A stretch of DNA of 64,000 nt from Pteria penguin (lineage: Eukaryota > Mollusca > Bivalvia > Pterioida > Pteriidae): positions 25,500,534-25,564,533 of the forward strand of contig CM068587.1 in NCBI GenBank assembly GCA_035048485.1, in the 5' to 3' direction. Every line of letters begins with the position of its first letter. Positions within the stretch are counted from its first letter, which is position 1. The position numbers were made by a program, and so were the translations under genes. A model generated the notes under the pieces. That model was not told where the DNA came from and ran no database searches. It worked only from the letters and a program-made list of their open reading frames with translations. Shown here in pieces: positions 1 to 15,849 of the stretch.

Positions 1-400
1 AATGTGGATTGGTGTATTATATCATCACCCACATTATTGACAGGGTATACACATGTAGTAATGCCATCATGAGTACATCTGTTTGTGCATCCATCCTGCT
101 TACCTTGTGAACACTATAGAAGACAGATTGGGAAGTTTGGTTCTCTTGTTCTTTATATCATGAGAAAAACCTATTGTTTTGTAAAATCGAAGTTCCAAAA
201 TAAAGGTCATGTGAGGGACTGCTCTACTTTGTGCTGCTTTTATATGGTATTATCAATCATAGCATATTGATCCTAGATATTAAAGATTAAAAATAGGAGT
301 GAATTTGTTGTGTATTTCGTATTACACATTCTACATACCCCGATATATCACTTAGCATGAGTTAATTGTCAATGTTTTTATACACTCACATTAAAATGTG
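1..400. other. No recognised feature
   Basis: AT-rich non-coding sequence. I see no splice-bounded exon, RNA gene or clear repeat. The only open frame is about 60 codons and shows no family motif. Confidence 0.5.
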
Positions 401-1130
401 GGCATGTTATGTTATACTGCTGTCGTCTGTATGTCTTTCCATTCCCTAGATCTTGTCCGCACTTTTCCTCCTTTGCTTTGAAAGGAACAGATGTTTTTCT
501 GATGGTGGCTTGAAGTTGTACACCTGGATTTATAACTGGGGTCTGGCCCCTGGGGTAGGAAAAATTGGAAATTTCAAAAAACTTGTTTGTACTTCTTCTT
601 CTTAGTCCAGACAGATGCAGATGATTTGGTGTTGGTATGTGAAAGGGTCTGATTTCAAGTTGTGCACCTGAGTTTTAAACTGTAGTATGGTCCTTGGAGT
701 AGAGAATATTTGTAGGGTAAAGAAAACCTCATCTGTGCTTCTCCTTATCCAAGACAGATACTGATGATTTGGTGATGGTATATGGCCCTTTGAGTAGAGA
801 ATATGCGTGGGTAAAGAAAACCTCATCTGCGCTTCTCCTAATCGAAGACAGATAGGGATGATTTAATGGTTAGGTATGAGAGGGCCTAGCTTGAAGTTGT
901 TCATCTGGATTTTACACTGGGATCTGGCCCATGCGGCAGGAAAAATGGGCACAATAAAAAAAATTGTCCACATTTATTCTCCTTAACCAAGGCAAAGTGG
1001 TGGCCCTATTATGATGATCAAATATGGCCACAACTTGCGCCTGAAGAAAGGTCTGACTTGAAGCTGTGCTTTTGGGTTTCAACTGGGGTATTGGAACAAT
1101 AGAAGTAATCTGTTAGTTTACTGGGTTACT
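401..1130. repeat. Degenerate dispersed repeat with internal duplications
   Basis: The block opens with GTTATACTGCTGTCGTCTGT, which recurs at about 59931 with one mismatch. It then repeats diverged motifs: CTTGAAGTTGT...CACCTGGATTT...AACTGG, GACAGATGCAGATGATTTGGTG, and AGAATAT...GGGTAAAGAAAACCTCATCTG twice. The pattern is old and imperfect, with monomers of roughly 120-200 bp. No protein is encoded. Confidence 0.55.
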
Positions 1131-2339
1131 CTAAATTCTTCCAATTCACTTAAACTTAATCATCGTCTATGTCTTATGTCTAGAGGAACACACCACAGCT
1201 TTATTTTACTGATCAGGCTATGACTGAACGTCCTGCTCTAAACAGTATCCAGTGAAAACATAGGAATTCAAGTTATGGAAATTATGATATTTTGATTGGA
1301 TTTAAGTTTACGTCAGATGTTTTTATGGAAGCAAAATGACAAAAATTTACTGGTAATCAAAATGCATATATTTCAGATTCTGTCGCAAAATAATTGATTC
1401 AACATAGATTTGAAATTTTATGTATAGAATTCTATATTAAGTAGTTATGGTTATTTGTTTCTGCCTTTAGGCTGTTTCACACAAGGACCAACCTCACAAC
1501 AACTTTTTTTTCTACAATGGTGTTGAGGGCAGTGGACTAGTGGACAGGATTGGAGCATAATGGACCATTTTCTATGTTACTCTCATCTCACTAAATCATG
1601 TACTTCTTCATAAAATACACATACAAATATAAGATTCTATTGTCATGTTTAATTCTTTCTCAACATATTACAGGATTCACCAGTAATTGTCGTGTAAGTT
1701 TGTACAGTTGGAGTTTGGTTGGAGCATTAGGTTTTAACAAACTTTCCTGTATGTAAGGTTTCCATTTCATTAATTAAGATACATTATACATGTACCTAAA
1801 CAACTAAATTTACATGTATTGATGAGCTGTGCTGTATAGTAAGACAAAAAAATTTACGGTAACTTGTCTTTAGTTAAGCCTTGATAAGTTACTTGGCTTA
1901 GTATAGGCTATCATCCTTCTGTAAAGTTGTATCCAGATAAGGCAGCTTTTGTTCAAAGTAAATCAAATACATGTAGATGTAAAATAGTAAAAGCCTATTG
2001 TTTGAAGTTTGCAGTGCCTATTCTGCATTAAACAAATTTAATGGCTAGTTGGACTTATATGGGTTCATATTAATGTTATTTCATTTTAAGGTGCATTTTC
2101 AATCATTACAAATCGAAGTGCACATTTATCACTTAAGGCTGGTTCATTTGTAACATTTTTGGTTAAAATAACCTTAAAGAATGTCACTAATGCCTAATAT
2201 CGTGTGCCAATAGACAAGCATTTCCATTTGAATAAATAAGTATTCAAACATATAAATGTTATTATTATAATTTTAAGATTTTCTTGTAAAAGAAACGAAA
2301 CTCGGAAAAGGCCTATTAGATCTATGCAACGAATCGATT
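1131..2339. other. Intergenic, nothing recognised
   Basis: AT-rich sequence with several stop codons in every frame. No repeat match elsewhere in the window was noticed. Confidence 0.45.
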
Positions 2340-2455
2340 TGAATCTTCTATATGCCGACGTATACCGTGGCAAGGGGCATCGGTCCTTAATGTTTGATCC
2401 GGAAGACGGGACACCGACGACCTGTTTGTTTGGGACTTGAACACGGGAGGCGAGG
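2340..2455 (-). repeat. Fragment of tRNA-derived SINE (decayed)
   Basis: The stretch CCGGAAGACGGGACACCG resembles CCGGAAGACAGGACACCGG in the better SINE copy near 61240. It is followed by a GGGACTTGAACACGGG segment that looks like a decayed tRNA B-box region on the minus strand. Only a fragment remains. Confidence 0.35.
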
Positions 2456-2639
2456 AAACTTTGATGTTACCTCTTATTTCGTATAACTTTTAATATTCTG
2501 GAGTTTTTGCATTATGACCAAATCAAAAATAACACCCCCTAGCTATGGATAAATTGACATCTATACATCGGTGTACAGTAAATAAGAAACAAAGCTCCAA
2601 ATATTCAATATACATGTAGAAAAGTGGAATATGCATTAC

Positions 2640-4200
2640 GCCTTATGAAGTTGTTCAAGGGTAGTTCGTGTGAACTGACAATTTTTAGATAGGCTTATAA
2701 AGGAAATAGATTTAAACATTTTCTTAAGACTACATAGGAAATATATCTTTAAAAGTTTTCTTTGTAAGAACTACAAACCACTATGGCCATATTCGGCATG
2801 CAACGTTTTTATGATACATAGTATCAAGTTTGAGGGAAGACTGTGTGGCAATATTTGGCCCTACCTAAGGGACCGACTGTTCTTGCGTAGGCTTATATTG
2901 AAAATATATAAGAACCATAAGCTAAAATATCTTCTTTTGGTGTATAACGTCCTTATGACATGCAGTATTAAAGTTTTTAAAAGGAAGGTTCTAAGAACCA
3001 CAAGCGACAAAGACTTCATATTTAGCATTTCACATAAGCAAGACATACGGTATCAAGTTTCTTCATGAGAGGATTCTATGGCAATATTAATATCTGCCGC
3101 AGGAGTCGACAGTTTTTACAGAACCTTTTACAGAAAATATATTCAGAAACGTTCTTCTGAAGAAGCAGTTGTCCTAATAACTTTCTATTTCGTATACGGA
3201 ATTCTAATTAATGATGTTTCCTGTTTGGCCAACGGATGGCTTGAGCAACATTTGGTCCTGCCCAATGGGTCAACAGTTTTTACAGAAGCTTGTTTAGGAA
3301 TGTCTGTAAAATGTTCCTTTCGAAAACTACAAGAGACAGTGTCATCATATTTGGTATATAGCATCCCCAAGACAGGCAGTATCATGTTTGTTTAAGCGAA
3401 GACCCTAGATGTTGGAATATTTGGTTCTGTTCAAGGGACCGACAGTTTTTACTTAGGATGACATAAGTAATATCTATCTAAATTTTCATATAAAGAACCA
3501 GAAACCATAATGACAGTCTTTAGGTGTCCATATTATGTGTTGTATAGAGTTTGCTCAAAGGAAGGCACCACGGCAAATTCTGCTAGCTCCAGGAGTCTAC
3601 AGTATCTTAATTTTGAAATAGGCTTATAAAGGAATATCTTTAGAAATTTTCCTTTCAAGTACTACAAGACACAATGACTTCGTATTTAATATAGTCTCGG
3701 TACGTACCAAGTTTGTTCTAGACATAGGTATTTGAAGCACTGTAAGCCCACAACAAACGTCTATTATGCCCCTACAGGGGTATAAATCAAAGAAAAAGAG
3801 CTTCAAATACATGTGGTTCAAGGAAAGGCTCTGTGGCAGCGTTTAACCCCACCCAATGGACTGACAGTTTTCACACTGATTTATAAACAGAAAATGTCTT
3901 TCAAATTTTCAAATCATTCTTTGCAAAAACAGAAGATATAATGACTTCATATTTAGTATATATAAAGTCAGCATGACATACATCACTGTGATCCAAGGAA
4001 AGATTCAGCAGCGGTATTTGGATCAATCACAAGGGTCGATAGATTTTATGAGGAATATCTTTAAAAATTATTTCCTAAGAAGCAAAAAGACTTCATATCT
4101 GGTACATAATATCTATATGTTTTCTTTCTACCCGTTTATTGTACCCCAGGAAATGAAAATAGTAAGTGTTAAGAATTTAAAAGATGATGACTCTAAATAG
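2640..4200. repeat. Degenerate tandem repeat, about 160-260 bp monomers
   Basis: A diverged unit recurs about seven times. Its landmarks are TATCAAGTTT, GGCAATATTTGGCCC, GACCGACAGTTTTTAC (near 2871, 3105, 3267, 3438, 3594, 3855 and 4035), GGCTTATAAAGGAAATATCTTT and ACTTCATATTTAGTATA. Spacing is irregular because of indels. The short open frames inside (for example 2811-3068 and 3078-3395) are repeat translations with no protein signature. Confidence 0.65.
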
Positions 4201-4264
4201 CCTTTGGCACAAGTAATAATGTCACAAAAAGTAAAAATTTTTCTGAGATCATATTTACGGCAAG

Positions 4265-4365
4265 CTCTGTGAACTTTGTGACAGGTAGGGAAAATTGATG
4301 GCTAGAACGGGAGACGAATCCTGGTTCTTTAGCAGATCATGTGCCCAACTCCTACACGAGACACT
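4265..4365 (-). repeat. tRNA-like SINE fragment
   Basis: On the minus strand the sequence reads as a degenerate tRNA body: CTCGTGTAGGAGTTGGGC, then a B-box-like AGGATTCGTCTCC. No full tRNA cloverleaf can be formed, so I read it as a SINE head. Confidence 0.35.
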
Positions 4366-4741
4366 TTAATATAATGCAGAGTATGAAGGAAGTGCTGGTA
4401 AGATTTCATTTTGTGAAGGATATGAAAACTCGCACATGGCATAAATATTTTTGACTTCTCACGTGACAAATATTTTGACTGGTATCTTAAAGGTGAAAAC
4501 AATCAATCAATATTAAACTCCAAAAGGTAAATTTATTCAAACACATATTGTGAGGATACAGTTCATTGATATCCCTAGGCTTATAATGGCCTTTAACTTT
4601 CATTGTCTTTAATGATTTCAGTTAACCCAAACTGTGTGAATTTGACCAAAGGCTGATTGATGAGTCCCTACGCGTCAGGAAAGCAGGATGATAAAGGTGT
4701 GAAAACGTTTGTATATTCTTAATTACTCGAGAAATTGAAAA

Positions 4742-5915
4742 ATGAAGATCACAACAATCAGTTTTGTTGTTTTAAGTATTTACGTCGCTCTCCAAAAAGG
4801 TAAGGTCATTAATTTTTCTTGAGTTAGTTTGAAATCGATTTCAATAGATAAGTCAGAAAAGTTTAATATTTTGAATATTTTAGCAATTGTTCATTATCTG
4901 CCGTGAAAACGAAAGGCTATGGACAATGCTGTGATAAAACCATTTGGCGTATTTTATTTTCAAAGGAGTTATCTGTCAAACGACACAGCAACGACCGCAA
5001 TGGCTTCAAGACATGTGGTTAGAATGGCAGCTACGACAACAGAACCATAACCTAAATGCAGATGGCATTCCTATTGATGCCGACGGCAATCCACTTCCTA
5101 TAGATCCTGGAACTCCTGGAATTCCATCCGATTTTGAAACTCTCGGTGTCGTTAATCCTAATCAGATAAGAACTGTTTCTGACTCGGAAATCGAAGCTTC
5201 TTTATCCGGTAGTGGAATCACCGAGGCACCTACTACTACACCGGAAGCTCCCTCTGCGCATGGGCATGAACACCATGGTGCTCATGGGCATGAGCATCAC
5301 GGTTCGGCTGCTAATTGTGATGGTAGAGGAGGTGTTATAAAAGACAACACAGGCAAAATCACTCACCTTATTGATATACACGATTGTAGTTTGCTCCCTG
5401 TTATTCACAGTGAACTGACCGGGGGTCACGTGTTTGACCCGCATACAAACGAATACATATTTGCCTTAGAAGCAACAAGTTTTCTTGAAAATGAAAACGC
5501 AGGAACTGGTGACAAATCTTTAACTCCTGGGTCACAAATAACAACTGGGGTAGTGAATCCATCTCACATACAAGAGGTGCCGTCTAATCCTGTCAGTCCA
5601 GGAAACACAATACCTGTTCCTGGAAATGCCAATCCGATCGTTCACGGAAATATTCCAAAACCAAAAACAACGACAACCACTACTACCACCACAACAACAA
5701 AGAAACCTACTACTACTACAACAACTACCAACAAGCCGACAACAACGACGACGACGACAACAACAACAACAACAACAACCCCGAAACCGACCACCACAAC
5801 TAAGAAGCCAAAAGTAGTCCAAAAACCACCGTGCACACTTTCAGCCAAATTAAAACGTAAATTAATCATTTTGAGAAGAAGGGGTTATAACCCACCGTGG
5901 GGCGCGAATTGTTAA
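4742..5915 (+). CDS. Family gene A: secreted His/Thr-rich protein with C-x22-C and C-x25-C motifs (335 aa, two exons)
   Basis: I do not recognise this family. Exon 1 (4742-4799) encodes a 19-residue hydrophobic signal peptide starting MKITTIS and ends at AAAAAG|GTAAGG. The 166-bp intron ends TTTTCAAAG|GA, and exon 2 runs 4966-5915; the junction is phase 1. The start was chosen because it gives the signal peptide and joins in frame. The mature protein has an acidic, Pro/Asp-rich N-terminus with an ETLGVVNP motif (again GVVNP further on), a His-rich doublet HGHEHHG at about residues 120-134, and the conserved block at 137-194 (GKITH, HDCSLL, TGGH, DPH). A Thr-run mucin-like stretch with Lys-Pro breaks lies at about 251-307. 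It ends with a basic C-terminal module, C309 to the final C335, with NPPWG. It lacks the RxRFG repeats of its two downstream paralogs. Seen: all motifs. Inferred: secretion, likely O-glycosylation, extracellular matrix role. Confidence 0.85.
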
Positions 5916-5981
5916 CAGCTCATGTTATTAGTCACTGTAATTCTGATTCTTTGTTACCGATAAAATGATTTTAATCCTTGG

Positions 5982-6068
5982 AATAAACACTATTGTATAT
6001 GATAATGTATGTATACAAGATTTAAGTATTGCACTAAAACCTTTTATAGATGTTAAAAACAAAATAAA
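5982..6068 (+). promoter_or_regulatory. Candidate poly(A) signals for gene A
   Basis: Two AATAAA hexamers lie 67 and 148 bp past the stop codon, at 5982 and 6063. Either could direct 3'-end formation. The motif is common in AT-rich DNA, so the call is tentative. Confidence 0.45.
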
Positions 6069-6549
6069 GTTACTGGCAGTGGGTGAGTCGTTGTGGCATT
6101 TACAATAACGGTGGACATCTATGTACCCTTGGGAATAATAGACTCCTAGTAATGATAATAAGTGCTACGAAGAAACGAGTATATCCCGTTTGGTTAGCCG
6201 CACCTGCCATACATACCCAAAATATACAAACGGTAATATGAGAACGAGAAAAGTGATATTTACCCTTGATTGATTGATTATTATATATGGCGTTATACTT
6301 GATAGTTACAGGATTAAAATGTAAATTATAAAACGTTTTTCATTTTGTCACTTATCAACAATACATACACCACTACAGCTTTGTTGCTGCCAAACAATTA
6401 TGAGAATTGTTCAGACATTAGTCCTTGACAGAACTATATTAAAGTTTGATAATATGATGTACCAAGCACTGATCTGCATATTCCAAATCTAACTAGAGAT
6501 CATGTAAACAAGGTACTGGAACTCAGATCATCAGATAATTGAGGTCTTT
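6069..6549. other. Intergenic, nothing recognised
   Basis: Non-coding spacer between genes A and B with no repeat or exon signature that I could support. Confidence 0.4.
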
Positions 6550-6960
6550 CAGTATATGTCCCAAAGGTAAGGCTAATGAACTTTGATTTCTATTGAATCA
6601 AATTATCAAGTGTGTAACAAGCAGGGTCATAAAGTCATGGACAGACTTTGAATCGGACCTAGAACCTTCCGCCTACATGCGGATGCTCTAATACCTGAGC
6701 TATCTGAACTGACATCCTATTCTGCCAGCCATATTCTTTCCTGCCAATTAGACGTTTCATCGAAACCTAAAAAAAGTCTTCTTCTCATAAAGACCTTACA
6801 AACACTAACTGATGAGAGTTTATGGAACCTCAAATTCTTTAACAGACAAGGTTAAAATTTGTGGCCAGACTGGGATTTGAACTTAAAACCTTTCATCTAC
6901 CGTGAGAATACTCTACTACTGAAGTATCTGAGCCAATACCTTAGTCAGTCACAGGTGAAA
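6550..6960 (-). repeat. Two tRNA-derived SINE heads in tandem
   Basis: Read on the minus strand, two tRNA-like bodies follow each other. The one near 6650-6715 has an A-box-like TAGCTCAGGTATTAGAGCA and an intact anticodon-type stem (TCCGC/GCGGA). The one near 6868-6945 has AGTAGTAGAGTATTCTC and a B-box AAGTTCAAATCCC. T-arm pairing is poor and acceptor stems do not close, so these are SINE-derived and not functional tRNA genes. Confidence 0.55.
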
Positions 6961-7070
6961 TAAACTTGGAGTGATTTGATCAGTTGGTTGTTTCTAAAAA
7001 TCCAAACTCTAATTTTAATTAGACTGTTTTAGACACTTCCTCTACGTTGATTCTTCCTTTCCTTACCTTG

Positions 7071-7123
7071 ATACATAACGTCGTCAGTTACGCATCGTCA
7101 GTGTTGCATACATTACCGATTGG
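7071..7123 (+). promoter_or_regulatory. Upstream block shared by family genes B and C
   Basis: About 270-320 bp before the gene B start codon lies GATACATAACG, TCGTCAGTTACGC, ATCGTCAG and ATACATTACCGAT in that order. The same ordered words occur before gene C at 19914-19993. Outside this block the two upstream regions are not obviously alike, so it is a candidate conserved promoter element or 5' exon remnant. Confidence 0.5.
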
Positions 7124-7388
7124 ACCCTAGCATGTGCGGACGCGGAGGAATCAGCAGGGGTTCTGAATATTTTACACTCCAACAGCATGGTAAGAACACC
7201 TCTGAAACTTTATCTGGAGTAGACCCACTCTTGATGAAATTTCTTGGATATGCGCTTTTCAAGAAGAACAGATTTTAAATATATTTTGAAATGAAAGATA
7301 TTTTTTTGTATAATGTAACAAAATCGTGTATTTACAACTAGGCAAGTCTGATGGATAATTTCATTTGATTTTCAACATCATAATTGAA

Positions 7389-12203
<4,815 letters not shown>

Positions 12204-12409
12204 CGCAGTAGAAATACAAAGAAAATATGAATTATAGATATTTATCTAATATTTATTGTGTAACAATCTATCATGGATATAAATCTAAGCTTCTTTATAA
12301 TGCACTGATTATATGTATTTTTACTCATTTCATTGTAAAAATGTTGTTTCGGTTTTGTTTGTGCCTGTCGATATTATGGATTCTGAAATGATTTTAGAAA
12401 AGTGTTTGT
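12204..12409. other. 3' flank of gene B
   Basis: AT-rich. No canonical AATAAA was found before the reverse-transcriptase remnant, so the native 3' end may have been displaced or may use a variant signal. Confidence 0.4.
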
Positions 12410-13740
12410 TTGTTTGCCTTTACTCGTGGATGGAGTGTGCAAACATACTGGATTAAAACTCTATATACAACCATTCCTCATATACAACTAAAGAACAGAA
12501 TGACATCAATTATTCAAAACGCCTTCTTTAACAAAAAAGGAATTCGCAGATATAAATATCTCGTTTTAGGCCACAACGACACATATTTTGTAAAGGAACA
12601 GTCTGATTCCAGCAGCAAGTATACAGAAAGAGATTATCCAAATGTTAGAATTTCTTATAGATAATATTTTTGTGATATTTGGTGGGAAAGTGTTCCAACA
12701 GATTGTTGGCATTCCTATGGGTACTAATTGCGCGCCTCTTCTGGCCGACATATTTTTGTACTCTTACGAGGCAGAATCCATACAGTCTCTGCTCTCTAAA
12801 GGCAATAAACAATTAGCATCTCGGTTCAACTTTACATACAGATACATCGATGATGTTTTGTCTATTAACAACCCTGTATTTGAGAATCACCCCAACATCA
12901 TATATCCAAAGGAACTCGAGATAACGGATACTACAGAGAGCACATCTTCTGCTTCATACCTCGATATACTATCAGTTAGATAGTTCATTAGTAAACTCTC
13001 TTTATGACAAACGTGACGATTTCAATTTCATTATTACCAACTTCCCTTTTCTGAGTAGCAACATACCTTCTTCTCCCGCATATGGCGTCTTCATTTCACT
13101 ACATATACGCTTTGCCAGGGCATGCTCTAAATACGAAAATTTCGTCCTGGGAGCGAGGCTTCTTGCCACGAAACTACTCTCACAAGGATATATTGAGGAA
13201 CGTTTGAAATTGTCACTGAGGAAGTTCTATGGTCGTTATAGGGATCTATTGCAATTTCAGATTCCTCTTTCAAGAGAGTTAACCGATATTTTGGGACCTG
13301 ACCATACTAAATAACCATCTTAACTTTTTGACTATATTTCATTTGACAAAATACGTGTATACATGTATATACAGATATTTGTTCACCTGCGTTTCCGACA
13401 CCGGAATTTCAGGCAGGCAGCATTTCTTGCATTGAATTGGAAATTTCACTTCGTGTTCCTGTCTCCTTCGTATGTTCATGCGTGTATATTTATGTATTTA
13501 CCTCCTCGATTTGAAAGGTCATTGCAGGACTTTTGCGACGGTTGTTGCATGCAACCAGGGGACGCTTACTCCTCCCGGGCACATGGTCTCACCTCGATTT
13601 TATTGGGGTTCGCATTTGTCTGAATATGACACTAAACACGATATTGTCCCCTTTATTCCATGGACTATGAGATATGGTTTACCCTTCGGTACTTCTTCGT
13701 TTTTTTACTTCCTTTATATTTTTCTTTACTAATGTACTTT
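12410..13740 (+). pseudogene. Decayed reverse transcriptase of a retrotransposon (Penelope-like or related)
   Basis: Three frame-shifted pieces read in order. First is a fragment with LYTTIPHIQLKNR (about 12450-12640). Second is the RT core at 12642-12983 with GIPMGTNCAPLLADIF and the catalytic YRYIDDV motif. Third is a thumb-like region (about 12985-13312) with SLYDKRDDFNF, ITNFPFLSSNIP and KFYGRYRDL, ending at a TAA. Frameshifts and a stop make it non-functional. A partial sister copy lies at 41760-42225. No endonuclease domain is visible, so the class is uncertain; a Penelope-like origin fits best. The tail to 13740 shares CGGTACTTCTTCG with the sister copy. Confidence 0.75.
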
Positions 13741-14158
13741 CATTTTAATAAATAGTTTACAATAGGTCAAGGTTGATCTTGTGTTTCTCTATTTTCATGC
13801 AAAATTCATCAAAAATTGATGACTCTTCCTTGTCTCAAAACGTAAACTTGTTGATTTCTTTTCAAAGCTTAAACGTTTATTTTCAAAATTTTCACAGTAT
13901 CATAAATATGTGATTATAAATGCCTGTTTCAAATGATCTGTTTGAAAATGGTTATGAGAGAAAAAACTATTATTTGACTCGTAAATTGGCCGACAACGGG
14001 AGGTAAACCAAAGGATTATGACCCTATGAAACGTATCTATTAATTATAAAAATTTTTCTTTTTGCTTTTAAAATGCTTTAATGCTGTTATATACAGATTT
14101 GAAAGTGAAACAATGGACAAATATTGCGACTTTTTTTGTGTGCATCAGTTTCACCTTT
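13741..14158. other. Intergenic, nothing recognised
   Basis: AT-rich spacer between the RT remnant and the 349-bp array. Confidence 0.4.
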
Positions 14159-15504
14159 AATAAATATGGAACATATATACCTTTTAATTTAGTGCACCAT
14201 ATGCGCATTTCGACAACTTATGTCTCTTCAGTGATGCTCGTGGCCAAATGTTTAGAATTCCCAAAATATATAAATATTTGAAGAGCAGTGTTGAAACCAA
14301 AATGACCAAAAAGTGAACCAAAGAATCTATCTAAGGACAGAGCTATGCATGAGGGAGATACTCCTAAGTTTTAGAGTGATTTACTTAATTTCACGACTGA
14401 AAATTTGAAATATATATTTCATGTCAGTACAAAAGCACTGAAAACTAGACTTATGATGCCCTCGGGGACTATCAGTCCACCAGCAGTGACGCCGGTCTAT
14501 TGGTTATAATAAATATGGAACATATATACCTTTTAATTTAGTGCACCATATGCGCATTTCGACAACTTATATCTCTTCAGTGATGCTCGTGGCCAAATGT
14601 TTAGAATTCCCAAAATATATAAATATTTGAAGAGCAGTGTTGAAACCAAAATGACCAAAAAGTGAACCAAAGAATCTATCTAAGGACAGAGCTATGCATG
14701 AGGGAGATACTCCTTAGTTTTAGAGTGATTTACTTAATTTCATGACTGAAAATTTGAAGTATATATTTCATGTCAGTACAAAAGCACTGAAAACTAGACT
14801 TATGATGCCCTCGGGTACTATCAGTCCACCAGCAGTGACACCGGTCTATTGGTTATAATAAATATGGAACATATATACCTTTTAATTTAGTGCACCATAT
14901 GCGCATTTCGACAACTTATGTCTCTTCAGTGATGCTCGGGGCCAAATGTTTAGAATTCCCAAAATATATAAATATTTGAAGAGCAGTGTTGAAATCAAAA
15001 TGACCAAAAAGTGAATCAAAGAATTTATCTAAGGACAGAGCTATGCATGAGGGAGATACTCCTAAGTTTTAGAGTGATTTACTTAATTTCATGACTGAAA
15101 ATTTGAAGTATATATTTCATGTCAGTACAAAAGCACTGAAAACTAGACTTGTGATGCCCTCGGGTACTATCAGTCCACCAGCAGTGACACCGGTCTATTG
15201 GTTATAATAAATATGGAACATATATACCTTTTAATTTAGTGCACCATATGCGCATTTCGACAACTTATGTCTCTTCAGTGATGCTCTTGGCCAAATGTTT
15301 AGAATTCTCAAAATATATAAATATTTGAAGAGCAGTGTTGAAACCAAAATGACAAAAAAGTGAACCAAAGAATCTATCTAAGGACAGAGCTATGCATGAG
15401 GGAGATACTCCTTAGTTTTAGAGTGATTTACTTAATTTCATGACTGAAAATTTGAAGTATATATTTCATGTCAGTACAAAAGCACTGAAAACTAGACTTA
15501 TGAT
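14159..15504. repeat. 349-bp tandem array, about 3.9 copies
   Basis: The landmark TAAATATGGAACATATATAC starts at 14161, 14510, 14859 and 15208, a constant 349-bp period. Units are nearly identical, and the last is cut short after ACTAGACTTATGATT. Each unit holds GCACCATATGCGCATTTCG, GATGCTCGTGGCCAAATG and a TCAGTCCACCAGCAGTGAC end. No coding frame spans it. Confidence 0.92.
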
Positions 15505-15849
15505 TAACCTTGAAGTCTGTCCTGTATACTAGTAAAAAACCGCAGTCAAGTGATAATCACTATATATGTATTTAGTTTTAAGTCGATTTTTTTTTATTGA
15601 CAATAGGTTAACGGACAGTGTGTGCAGTCATTAGTTTTACACCTAAATAACATAAGATGAAGTTTACAGTTGAAATATTTGTCTACGAGAAATTTTGAAC
15701 TGATATATTATTCTGAATTTTGTGCTCATTGCTAAATCAAGAACTAAGTACATGAATATTATGGAAAACTTGAATTGCCAGACAGACGGACTTATTAGTA
15801 TCTTGACGACTGAAGAGGATATAAAATGTTCTGATAAACTTGTAATCAA
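15505..15849. other. Spacer between arrays
   Basis: Non-coding, AT-rich; nothing recognised. Confidence 0.4.

Noticed and set aside
5532..5869. Cys-rich, Gln-rich and Val-rich ORFs overlapping gene A
   Set aside because: Alternative-frame translations of the ACA/ACG Thr-codon run.
6650..6715. Functional tRNA gene (minus strand)
   Set aside because: D and anticodon stems look plausible, but the T stem and acceptor stem do not pair and a second similar head follows, as expected for SINEs.
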